From: Paenibacillus lignilyticus
GTDB taxonomy: Bacteria > Bacillota > Bacilli > Paenibacillales > Paenibacillaceae
Length of the DNA stretch: 37,180 nucleotides
Direction of reading: 5' to 3'
NCBI RefSeq assembly: GCF_017942085.1
Contig: NZ_JAGKSP010000033.1
Location: forward strand, 1-37,180
Part shown: positions 15,334-22,625 of the stretch, piece by piece
Layout: each line of letters opens with the position of its first letter
Position numbering within the stretch: the stretch's first letter is position 1
The notes under the pieces: model-generated
What the model was told of the DNA's origin: nothing
The model's database searches: none
What the model saw: only the letters and a program-made list of their open reading frames with translations
Translations under genes and position numbers: made by a program

Positions 15334-15361
15334 TTGACATTGATACACTTCGTATCATAAA
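15334..15361 (+). promoter_or_regulatory. Promoter with palindromic operator for the XRE gene
   Basis: TTGACA (15334-15339) is followed at 16 bases by CATAAA (15356-15361). Between them, the perfect inverted repeat TGATAC-ACTTC-GTATCA (15341-15357) fills the spacer and touches the -10. GATAC/GTATC palindromes are typical of XRE-family operators, so autorepression is likely. Confidence 0.65.
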
Positions 15362-15436
15362 TTACTATTAGTGGGGCCAAAGCGTAGCTTTTTCACTAGA
15401 ACTAGATGGAGATGATCGATTAAGGAGCCAGAAACT

Positions 15437-15760
15437 ATGACGATGGGAGATCGCTTGAGAGAACTTCGACTTCGGAAGCACATTTCGCAAGAAGAAGTCG
15501 CGAGGCAAATTGGCATTACCCGATCCGCTTACAGTCATTATGAAATTAACAACCGCCAGCCGGTCTACGAGACGTTAAAGAAGCTTGCCATTTTGTTTAA
15601 CGTATCTCTGGACTACATAATCGGCGGAGAGGCTGCAAGACCGGAAACGCCTGTAACTCCAGAAGCGATCGAAATTATCCGTATTCTAAACGGCATGGAT
15701 CAGGAACGCCGAAAGCAATCCATCGATCGAATGATGGCGGTTATCAGGCAAGCTGACTAA
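15437..15760 (+). CDS. XRE-family transcriptional regulator
   Basis: A 107-residue DNA-binding protein. The helix-turn-helix covers residues 5-60 (LRELRLRKHISQEEVARQIG, then RSAYSHYEINNRQP and NVSLDYIIGG). A short helical tail (75-105) probably dimerises. The ATG has AAGGAG 9 bases upstream. Its promoter carries a palindromic operator. Its last 17 bases overlap the end of the convergent sensor kinase gene, an unusually tight arrangement that could let each transcript affect the other. Targets are unknown; single-domain XRE proteins with this organisation also occur as autonomous chromosomal regulators. Confidence 0.93.
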   Translation: MTMGDRLRELRLRKHISQEEVARQIGITRSAYSHYEINNRQPVYETLKKLAILFNVSLDYIIGGEAARPETPVTPEAIEIIRILNGMDQERRKQSIDRMMAVIRQAD

Positions 15761-17858
15761 CGCTTCGTAGGGTTGCAGGCAGCGCGAACCAGATCATTGT
15801 CCCTTTATCCAAGGTACTGACAGCACCGATTGTTCCGCCATGTGCTTCAACAATTTCTTTTGCAATCGCGAGCCCCAAGCCGCTGCCACCCTCGGCTGAG
15901 TTCCTGGAAATCTCTTTCTTGTAGAACCGGTCGAAAATAAAGGGCAAATGCTCTTCCTCAATTCCGCTGCCTGTATCGCTAACGGTTACGATCGTCCGGC
16001 TTGCCGTCTCATCGAAGAAAAAAGAAAGCGCTATCTCGCCCCCCTTCTCCGTATGTTTGATCGCATTGTAAATGACATTCGCAATGACTTGATCCATTCG
16101 CGGCAAATCCAGGCGCAGCATGATGCGGTTCTGTTGTTCCATTTCATGGGCATGTCCCTCCTGCTCGGAGTGCGCGCTGTGAAAATCGCATCTGAACCGC
16201 ATGCCGCTGCTGACGACGTCAATTTCGTAGAGATCATGCAGCTGTTGAATCCAGTGACTCAGCGGCACATCCGCAAAGTCAAACCTCGTCTGTCCGGCCT
16301 CCAGCTTCGTCAGCTCGAACAAATCGTAAATCAGCCGGTTAAGCCCGCCGACCTTCCCGAGCATCATGCGCAGGTAGCGCTGCTGCTGTTCCTCCGTTTT
16401 GACCACTCCATCTTGAAAAGCTTCCAAGTACCCTTGCAGCAATGTAATCGGCGTACGCAAATCATGCGAAATATTCGTCATCAGATGTCTTCGCGACGAT
16501 TCCGATCGATGCAAGACTCGATTCGTCTGCTCCAGCGATTCATTCGCCTCACTCAGCTCCAACGTCCGCTCTTCAATCCGCTCCTCCAAATGCGCATTCA
16601 GCTCCCTCAGCTCGCTGGAGACATGCTCAACTTGATACATGGCGCTCGAGAATCTTTTTGAAATAATAAAAGACTGCATCAGCATAAAGAAAAACAATCC
16701 CAGCGGTATTAGCTGCGCATATAGAAACCACTCATTGTAGAACAGCATGTCATTAAGCACCGTAACCACGAACACCGCGACCCCTGTCAGAACAAAAGCG
16801 GACCCGATTCGCTTGCGGATCTTTGCCGTAATCAGGACGATCAACGTATAAATACTCACAGCCACTACGAAGATTTGAAACAACGCGATTTGCTGCGTGT
16901 ATACGATTGCAGGGGTGAACAGCACGAATCCGACCAAGAAGGTTCCGATCCCGATTACGAATGGGATGACGCGTTTGGATGCATCCATCGGAAATAACCG
17001 ATAAACGTACAAATACCCCGCTAATGCACTTAAAGAGAAAGCGATGTATTCGATTTTCATGCCTATCTCCCATGAGATCGGAAGCAGCTGCAAAATATAA
17101 TTTTCCCCGGTTACGCCTGCTCTTGCGGCAATGAATAAGCATAGCAAGCCAAAATGAATCGTAAATTGCTCCTGCCTGCGGAAAGCGTACAGCCCGATGT
17201 GATAAATCCCAATGATAAATAAGCTCCCCAGAATGAGCATTTCCTGGATAGAAGCTTTCATCTGGTTCGCCACGAGCGTGTCGCTGTTGCCCATCTTGAA
17301 CGGGACCCAGATGCCCCCTTTGCGATGCTGGAAATTGGACACCTGCACGACAAAATCGACCTGTTGCTTGCCTTCTGCGTTAAACGATACAATCCGCGGG
17401 AATTGTTTGGCTTCCGAAGAGCTTCTGCTGGTCCCGACCGTGCCTTGCTCGGCAAGCAGCTTGCCGTTGATCCAGAACTTATAGCTGCTGAAAATATTCG
17501 GTACGCGCACGGCCAAGACATGATCCGTCGGTTTGATGAGCACCGTTAATTTATAGGTAGCGAAACCTTGTCCGTTCTTAATCCCGCTAATTCCCGGATA
17601 ACTGTTCCAGGAACGCGGCACCGTTACATGCAAGCCGTTATAACGCATCGCAAGCTCGGGCGTCAGAAGCTGACCGCTGAAGAACGTCCATTCCCCTGTC
17701 AGAGGAAGCTCTCCATCGTTTTCAAATGACCAATTTGTAAGATCGAGCACTCCTTCTTTCGCAGCAGGTTTCTCCCCGCCGCTCGGGGCACTGCAGCCCG
17801 TTAGCAGGAGTATAGGGAACAGAATGAGGATAAAAGATCGGAATAATCGGCGAATCAT
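15744..17858 (-). CDS. Sensor histidine kinase with 7TMR-DISM extracellular module
   Basis: A 704-residue membrane kinase. Residues 1-22 form a lipoprotein-type signal (LLLTGCSA, Cys22). Residues about 38-195 form the beta-rich extracellular 7TMR-DISM ligand domain, and seven membrane helices follow at about 205-400. A coiled coil (410-455) leads to the HisKA dimerisation domain with the phosphoacceptor His465 (NISHDLRTP). The ATPase domain shows the N-box NVIYNAIKHT, G1 DTGSGI (628-633) and G2 GGSGLGLAI (657-665). GGGAGG precedes the start by 6 bases. The partner regulator is the divergent gene 74 bases away. The extracellular domain resembles carbohydrate-binding modules, so a sugar or cell-wall ligand is likely but unproven. 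Confidence 0.94.
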   Translation of the reverse strand: MIRRLFRSFILILFPILLLTGCSAPSGGEKPAAKEGVLDLTNWSFENDGELPLTGEWTFFSGQLLTPELAMRYNGLHVTVPRSWNSYPGISGIKNGQGFATYKLTVLIKPTDHVLAVRVPNIFSSYKFWINGKLLAEQGTVGTSRSSSEAKQFPRIVSFNAEGKQQVDFVVQVSNFQHRKGGIWVPFKMGNSDTLVANQMKASIQEMLILGSLFIIGIYHIGLYAFRRQEQFTIHFGLLCLFIAARAGVTGENYILQLLPISWEIGMKIEYIAFSLSALAGYLYVYRLFPMDASKRVIPFVIGIGTFLVGFVLFTPAIVYTQQIALFQIFVVAVSIYTLIVLITAKIRKRIGSAFVLTGVAVFVVTVLNDMLFYNEWFLYAQLIPLGLFFFMLMQSFIISKRFSSAMYQVEHVSSELRELNAHLEERIEERTLELSEANESLEQTNRVLHRSESSRRHLMTNISHDLRTPITLLQGYLEAFQDGVVKTEEQQQRYLRMMLGKVGGLNRLIYDLFELTKLEAGQTRFDFADVPLSHWIQQLHDLYEIDVVSSGMRFRCDFHSAHSEQEGHAHEMEQQNRIMLRLDLPRMDQVIANVIYNAIKHTEKGGEIALSFFFDETASRTIVTVSDTGSGIEEEHLPFIFDRFYKKEISRNSAEGGSGLGLAIAKEIVEAHGGTIGAVSTLDKGTMIWFALPATLRSVSQLA

Positions 17859-17882
17859 GGCAGCCTCCCGGAAAATCGTTGA

Positions 17883-17912
17883 TTGCTCACCCCTCCCTCC
17901 ATTCGCTATAAT
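17883..17912 (+). promoter_or_regulatory. Promoter of the response regulator gene
   Basis: Perfect TATAAT (17907-17912) with a weak -35 (TTGCTC, 17883-17888) at 18 bases. The -10 lies in the near-palindrome GCTATAATAGC, so TATTAT is available on the opposite strand for the kinase gene, but no good -35 accompanies it. Confidence 0.6.
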
Positions 17913-17932
17913 AGCCTAGGAAGAGGGGGAAG

Positions 17933-18667
17933 ATGGAGATGAATGGTAGCAAAATTCTTGTCGTTGACGATGAAGCCGATATTACCGAGCTGATTACTTT
18001 ATATATGGAACGAGAAGGTTTTGAAGTACATACGACGGACAACGGTGAAGATGCCGTCCTGCTCGCAGCCGGACTAAAGCCGGATATGATCCTGCTGGAC
18101 ATCTCGCTCAAGAATCTGGATGGTTTCGAAGTGTGCAAGCACATCCGAGCAATTTCCAACGTTCCCATATTGTTCATAAGCTGTAAGAGCGATGATACTG
18201 ACATTATACATGGACTTACGGTAGGCGGCGATGATTATATGACCAAGCCTTTCAGTCCAAGTCAGTTGGTCGCTCGCGTAAAAGCGCATCTGCGCCGGCA
18301 ATCTGTGATCGGTCAATATTCGATCGATCGCGCTGTAGGCGAAGTGCTGGAATACGATGGTTTGCGAATTGATTTGCCTGCACGGACCGTTCATCTGGGC
18401 AGCAAAGAAGTCTTCCTATCGGCTAAGGAGTTCGAGCTTCTCGTTCGCCTGGCCAAAACGCCGAACCGCGCTTTTGCGCTCGATGATCTGTACACGATCG
18501 TTTGGGGACATGATAGTATGGGCGATACTCGTACATTGATGGTCCATGTCAGCAATTTGCGCAAGAAAATCGAGCCCGACCCTGCTAACCCGATCTATAT
18601 CGTTACCGTTCGGGGAGTAGGCTACAAATTCAACGCCAAGGAAGGTTACACACATGTACAACGCTGA
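17933..18667 (+). CDS. OmpR/PhoB-family response regulator
   Basis: A 244-residue transcription factor. The receiver domain (5-120) has the acidic pair D12-D13, the phosphorylated Asp56 (ILLDISLKNLDGFE), Ser83 in place of the switch Thr/Ser position, and Lys105 (MTKPF). The winged-helix output domain (about 140-240) contains LSAKEFELLVRLAKTPNRAF and the C-terminal VRGVGYKF signature. It is divergent from the 7TMR-DISM kinase, which is its most likely partner. Two starts are possible, ATG 17933 and ATG 17939; a G-rich ribosome site fits either. It overlaps the next gene by 14 bases. Confidence 0.95.
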   Translation: MEMNGSKILVVDDEADITELITLYMEREGFEVHTTDNGEDAVLLAAGLKPDMILLDISLKNLDGFEVCKHIRAISNVPILFISCKSDDTDIIHGLTVGGDDYMTKPFSPSQLVARVKAHLRRQSVIGQYSIDRAVGEVLEYDGLRIDLPARTVHLGSKEVFLSAKEFELLVRLAKTPNRAFALDDLYTIVWGHDSMGDTRTLMVHVSNLRKKIEPDPANPIYIVTVRGVGYKFNAKEGYTHVQR

Positions 18668-19520
18668 TTTATGGAAAGATTACGAACTACTCGATACCGG
18701 CAACGGAGAAAAGCTTGAGCGCTGGGGCGGCTACGTGCTGCGCAGACCCGACCCTCAGGTTATTTGGCCGATCGCGAACGAATCCGGTTTGTGGAAAACG
18801 GCAGACGGTCACTACCACCGCAGCTCTTCCGGCGGCGGTGAATGGGAATTCCGTACCAAAATGCCGGAACGCTGGTCCATCTCCTATGGCGAGCTGAAGT
18901 TTCATATTAAACCGACCAGCTTCAAACACACCGGTTTGTTCCCCGAGCAGGCTGTGAACTGGACCTGGATGATGGATAAGATCCGCAAAGCCGGCCGTCC
19001 AATCCGCGTGCTTAACTTATTTGCCTATACAGGCGGAGCTACGGTAGCGGCCGCCGCAGCCGGCGCCGAAGTTTGCCATGTCGATGCCGCCAAAGGCATG
19101 GTGCAATGGGCGAAGGAAAATGCCGAGCTGTCCGGACTTAGCACGGCGCCTGTTCGTTACATAACGGATGATGTATTCAAATTCGTGCAGCGCGAGCAGC
19201 GCCGCGGCAGCAAGTACGACGCCATCATCATGGATCCGCCTTCCTACGGACGCGGACCGAACGGCGAGACATGGAAGCTGGAGCAAAATCTCTATCCGTT
19301 CCTGGAGTTCTGCACGACGATTCTTACGGAGAATCCTCTGTTCGTGCTGGTGAATTCGTACACGACAGGACTGTCGCCGACAGTTCTTCACAATATGCTG
19401 CATATGACGGTTGGCCGCAAACATAAGGGCTCCATCCACTGCGGCGAGATCGGCATCCCTATTTCCGCATCCGGGCTTACGCTGCCTTGCGGTATCTTGG
19501 GACGTTGGGAGGGCAAGTAA
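18654..19520 (+). CDS. Class I SAM-dependent methyltransferase (RlmI/RlmK-like)
   Basis: A 288-residue methyltransferase. The SAM-binding motif I is VLNLFAYTGGAT (119-130), followed by the acidic turn CHVDAAKGMV. The catalytic loop is DPPSYGRG (194-201), which places it in the RNA methyltransferase group related to RlmI/RlmK, with the N-terminal PUA-type domain missing or replaced by residues 1-90. It acts on an RNA base or possibly another nucleic-acid target. AAGGAAGG precedes the ATG. It overlaps the response regulator gene by 14 bases and is followed one base later by a pseudouridine synthase, so a two-gene RNA modification cassette rides in the regulator's operon. Confidence 0.9.
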   Translation: MYNADLWKDYELLDTGNGEKLERWGGYVLRRPDPQVIWPIANESGLWKTADGHYHRSSSGGGEWEFRTKMPERWSISYGELKFHIKPTSFKHTGLFPEQAVNWTWMMDKIRKAGRPIRVLNLFAYTGGATVAAAAAGAEVCHVDAAKGMVQWAKENAELSGLSTAPVRYITDDVFKFVQREQRRGSKYDAIIMDPPSYGRGPNGETWKLEQNLYPFLEFCTTILTENPLFVLVNSYTTGLSPTVLHNMLHMTVGRKHKGSIHCGEIGIPISASGLTLPCGILGRWEGK

Positions 19521-19521
19521 G

Positions 19522-20271
19522 ATGGGGAATGACCCGATTGCAGCCCCGGCCCCGCTTCTGCCGGTGCTGTATGAGGACAACCATCTGCTTGCCGTCATTA
19601 AGCCTCCGGGAATGCTTTCGCAAGCCGATGAAACCGGCGAAATGGATATGGTCACGCTGCTGAAGGACGATCTAAAGGCCCGTTATCAAAAACCGGGCAA
19701 CGTTTATGTCGGCCTTGTGCATCGTTTGGATCGGCCTGTTGGCGGCGCCATGCTGTTCGCGAAGACGTCCAAAGCAGCTTCCCGCCTGTCGGAGTCCGTT
19801 CGCAGCCGCTCGTTCGATAAGCTGTATGTAGCGGTTGTTCATGGCTCCCCTGAGGCAGCTGCAGGCCGATTGCGCCATTTCCTGCGTAAAGATGCCGGCA
19901 GAAACATCGTATCCGTTCATCACAAGCAGGTTCCGGATGCGAAAGAAGCCATCCTTGATTACGCGGTAGTCGCCAAACAAGGCGGCCTCTCGCTCATCGC
20001 GGTGAAGCTGCTGACAGGCCGCTCGCATCAGATCAGAGCTCAGATGGCCGAAATCGGATGCCCGCTCGTCTATGATCGCAAATACGGAGCTCCCGCCGTT
20101 CAAGGCGAACAGGATATTGCGCTATGGTCGACCTCCATCGGAGTCGCGCATCCCGTAACGAAGGAATGGCTTACGATTCACGCACAGCCGCCGAAGACGG
20201 AGCCGTGGAGCCGGTTTCGCGATGACGATTTCATCCGGGCACGTTCAATCTTGCCGTTGGAAGGAATGTAG
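19522..20271 (+). CDS. RluA-family pseudouridine synthase
   Basis: A 249-residue enzyme that isomerises uridine to pseudouridine in rRNA or tRNA. The catalytic motif is VHRLDRPVGGAMLFAK with Asp70 as nucleophile; the PVGG version is common in the RluD/YjbO-like branch. Downstream are the conserved LTGRSHQIRAQMAEIGCP and YGAP segments. No N-terminal S4 domain is present. GGGAGGG sits 8 bases before the ATG. It starts one base after the methyltransferase stop and is followed 5 bases later by the CapA-like gene, so it is cotranscribed. Confidence 0.93.
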   Translation: MGNDPIAAPAPLLPVLYEDNHLLAVIKPPGMLSQADETGEMDMVTLLKDDLKARYQKPGNVYVGLVHRLDRPVGGAMLFAKTSKAASRLSESVRSRSFDKLYVAVVHGSPEAAAGRLRHFLRKDAGRNIVSVHHKQVPDAKEAILDYAVVAKQGGLSLIAVKLLTGRSHQIRAQMAEIGCPLVYDRKYGAPAVQGEQDIALWSTSIGVAHPVTKEWLTIHAQPPKTEPWSRFRDDDFIRARSILPLEGM

Positions 20272-20276
20272 CGCTT

Positions 20277-21614
20277 ATGCATAAACGCACAATATCGCTG
20301 CTCGGCCTACTCGTCCTCGCCTTGCTTTTGCTAACCGGCTGCGGGAGCGGACCGCACTTGGAGCCGGATCCCGGCAACCAGCCGGAGACGGTTCAGGAGC
20401 CTGCTCCGGAAGTGAAACCTCCACCATCTGAAGCCGAACCTGCCCCAACACCAGAGGACGCTGGTGACGCTGCTAATCAATCGCCAAATGATGACGCTAA
20501 TTTATCCCAACCTGATAATCAAGACGCTGAGAGCACGCCTCCAGCCCCTGAGAAGTCGGTTGACGCGCTTTGGGTCGCGGTTGGCGACATTATGATGCAT
20601 ATGCCGCAGCTTCCCGGTGCCTATAACGAGAAAACAAAGAAATATAACTTCGAGCATTTCTTTAAGCCAATGAAGCCGATTCTCGAGCAAGGGGATTGGA
20701 CGTTGGCTAATCTGGAGACGCCGATTGCGGGCAAGTCGCTCGGTTATTCCGGTTACCCGCGTTTCAATGCGCCGACCGAGCTTGGTGATGCACTCAAGTA
20801 TGCCGGCTTTACAACCGTTACGACGGCTAACAATCATGCGCTGGACCGCGGCGCCAAGGGCATTGCGCTGACGCTTCAGAAACTGGATGAGCTTGGCTTC
20901 GAAACGAAAGGAACGGCACGATCGCGAGCAGAGGCCGAACGAATCGTAATTGCCAAGCGCAAAGGGATTGCAATGGGACTGCTCGCCTATACGTACGGCA
21001 CGAACGGCATTCCGCTGCCCAAGGATCAGCCTTACGCTGTCTCCTTGATCGATGAAGCGAAGATTATCAGCGACATCAAGAAGCTTCGCCAGGCCGGCTC
21101 TGATTTCATTACGGTCGTGCTGCACTTCGGCATTGAATATCAGACACAGCCCAATGATGTGCAGAAGAATCTGGCACGGAAGCTGATCGCAGCGGGCGCG
21201 GACATTATTGCCGGCTCTCACCCTCATGTTGTACAGCCCTACGAAATCGTTGAAGCGACTGAACCGGATGGCTCCGTCAGAAAAGGACTCATTATTTATT
21301 CCATGGGTAATTTCATATCGAATCAACGCGGAGATTCGAAGGATTACGGCGTCGTGTACAGAGTAAACATTCACAAAGACGGTCCTACGGGCAAAACGTC
21401 CATTCAGAATGTGGAGGCGCTCCCTACTTGGGTGCACCGGGTAACCAGCAAAGGCGTGACCAACTATAATGTTGTTCCTCTGCAGCAGGTTATTGCATCC
21501 AAGTCGCTTAAGGATCTCTCCGGAGCGGATTACTCGACACTCAAACAGATGTACAACCAGCTCATGAAAAGGCTCAAATCGATGTCAGGCAGGCCTTTTC
21601 AGGTGACAAGCTAA
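20277..21614 (+). CDS. CapA-family lipoprotein (PGA_cap metallophosphoesterase fold)
   Basis: A 445-residue secreted lipoprotein. The signal ends at LLTGC (Cys22). A proline- and glutamate-rich linker spans about 26-92. The PGA_cap domain begins at WVAVGDIMMH and shows NLETPIAG, TTANNHALDRG, LHFGIEY, GSHPHVVQPYE and SMGNF, which form the predicted metal-binding site. In CapA/PgsA proteins this domain takes part in poly-gamma-glutamate synthesis or anchoring, but no capB/capC genes are here, so a capsule role is not shown. The last gene of the operon, it ends at a strong terminator. Confidence 0.92.
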   Translation: MHKRTISLLGLLVLALLLLTGCGSGPHLEPDPGNQPETVQEPAPEVKPPPSEAEPAPTPEDAGDAANQSPNDDANLSQPDNQDAESTPPAPEKSVDALWVAVGDIMMHMPQLPGAYNEKTKKYNFEHFFKPMKPILEQGDWTLANLETPIAGKSLGYSGYPRFNAPTELGDALKYAGFTTVTTANNHALDRGAKGIALTLQKLDELGFETKGTARSRAEAERIVIAKRKGIAMGLLAYTYGTNGIPLPKDQPYAVSLIDEAKIISDIKKLRQAGSDFITVVLHFGIEYQTQPNDVQKNLARKLIAAGADIIAGSHPHVVQPYEIVEATEPDGSVRKGLIIYSMGNFISNQRGDSKDYGVVYRVNIHKDGPTGKTSIQNVEALPTWVHRVTSKGVTNYNVVPLQQVIASKSLKDLSGADYSTLKQMYNQLMKRLKSMSGRPFQVTS

Positions 21615-21633
21615 ACAGATAGACTTTAAGAAG

Positions 21634-21673
21634 CGGCTGTACCGGCATGCAAGATCCGGTACAGCCGTTTTTC
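21634..21673 (+). terminator. Intrinsic terminator after the CapA-like gene
   Basis: Perfect 12-bp stem CGGCTGTACCGG/CCGGTACAGCCG followed by TTTTTC. Confidence 0.95.
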
Positions 21674-21745
21674 TTTATGACCTATTGGATATGAAGTCCT
21701 ACAGACATAAACTGACGAAGGCTAAAGAATGTTGCAAGGTCAAAG

Positions 21746-21805
21746 AAACAAAAAGGCCTGCGCGAAGCAGCTCCTCATGGGAACAAGCTGGTGCACCGGC
21801 CTTTT
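21746..21805 (-). terminator. Intrinsic terminator of the MarR gene
   Basis: AAAAGGCC/GGCCTTTT arms with a long partly paired loop; T run on the minus strand, about 45 bases past the MarR stop. Confidence 0.7.
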
Positions 21806-21849
21806 ACTATTGAGAACTTGCTAATTACTTTACGTATGTACAACCTAAC

Positions 21850-22263
21850 CTACGAGTTGGCTACCTTGCCAAGCAGATAGACCAGCAGCTGTTGATTATG
21901 GGAAGAGATCCTGTCGAGCGCTTCGCTGATATAAGCATCGCGAATGGCAATACCGCGCGCAGCTTCTTCCTGTCCCTTCTCGGTCACGGTCACCCATACA
22001 ATACGGCGATCACTTTCATCTCGATTACGTACGACTAGGCCGCCGCGCTCCATGCGATCAAGCAGCGTCGTGATGGCAGCGGGTGTCGTCTCCAAATAAC
22101 CGAGTAAATCCGAAGGTTTCATCGGCTGATGCTGCAGCAGCAGCTCCAACACGCTCAGTTGTCCTTCCGTTAATCCGGGAGCCAGTTCTTCCTCGAGATG
22201 CGACTTCCATTCCTTCGTCATCTTCATCCACAACCGGGCAAATTCCGCAGAAACGATGACCAT
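21850..22263 (-). CDS. MarR-family transcriptional regulator
   Basis: A 137-residue winged-helix repressor. The DNA-binding core is LTEGQLSVLELLLQHQPMKP followed by YLETTPAAITTLLDRMERGG and the wing RNRDESDRRIVWVTVTEKG. The terminal helices mediate dimerisation. It is a single-gene unit between a terminator-closed operon and a small gene on the other strand, so its target is not obvious. The ATG at 22263 is preceded by a G-rich ribosome site; a GTG one codon earlier is also possible. Confidence 0.92.
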   Translation of the reverse strand: MVIVSAEFARLWMKMTKEWKSHLEEELAPGLTEGQLSVLELLLQHQPMKPSDLLGYLETTPAAITTLLDRMERGGLVVRNRDESDRRIVWVTVTEKGQEEAARGIAIRDAYISEALDRISSHNQQLLVYLLGKVANS

Positions 22264-22290
22264 CACCCGCCTTCTGTCCGATTTTATCTT

Positions 22291-22330
22291 ATACCTTATT
22301 ATACCATGCCGAAATGTCGAATATAAGGTT
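22291..22330 (-). promoter_or_regulatory. MarR gene promoter region with inverted repeat
   Basis: On the minus strand ACCTTAT (near 22324-22330) and its exact complement arm ATAAGGT (near 22294-22300) bracket a TATAAT -10 (near 22298-22304). This is a candidate autoregulatory operator. Confidence 0.45.
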
Positions 22331-22454
22331 AATGCAGTTAATATTTTGTCTGACTAATCGCTACAATAGAGAACCATTTGACAGGATTAGACATACATTG
22401 GTGGTATAGGCTGTTGTACCGGCTCGAAATTAGGAATGGAGCGTGATCCGCACT

Positions 22455-22622
22455 ATGGAGGAGCGCAAGCTCGAACTTGTACGTAAACTTTCGCAGATCG
22501 GCATACAAAAAGACCCGCAATGGGTTGACCGGCTTGATGAGCCAGCCCCGTTGTGGGTCGTGCTTGAGCTTATTGTTGAGATGATGGAGAGAAGAGATTC
22601 TCCCCACCAGCCATTTGATTGA
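22455..22622 (+). CDS. Small conserved-looking protein, 55 aa, unknown function
   Basis: A short open frame that reads MEERKLELVRKLSQIGIQKD and continues to a tryptophan-, leucine- and acid-rich C-terminal half (PLWVVLELIVEMMERR). The composition is protein-like: amphipathic helices, two tryptophans, few rare codons. A GTG four codons earlier (22443) is better spaced from an AGGA site, which would give 59 residues. It ends 3 bases before the stop codon of parC on the other strand. A longer frame on the opposite strand has an unlikely composition and is treated as a shadow. The function is unknown. Confidence 0.6.
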   Translation: MEERKLELVRKLSQIGIQKDPQWVDRLDEPAPLWVVLELIVEMMERRDSPHQPFD

Positions 22623-22625
22623 GCG

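Noticed and set aside
22338..22607. 89-residue minus-strand frame
   Set aside because: Overlaps the better plus-strand small gene, crosses a likely intergenic region, and looks like a shadow.
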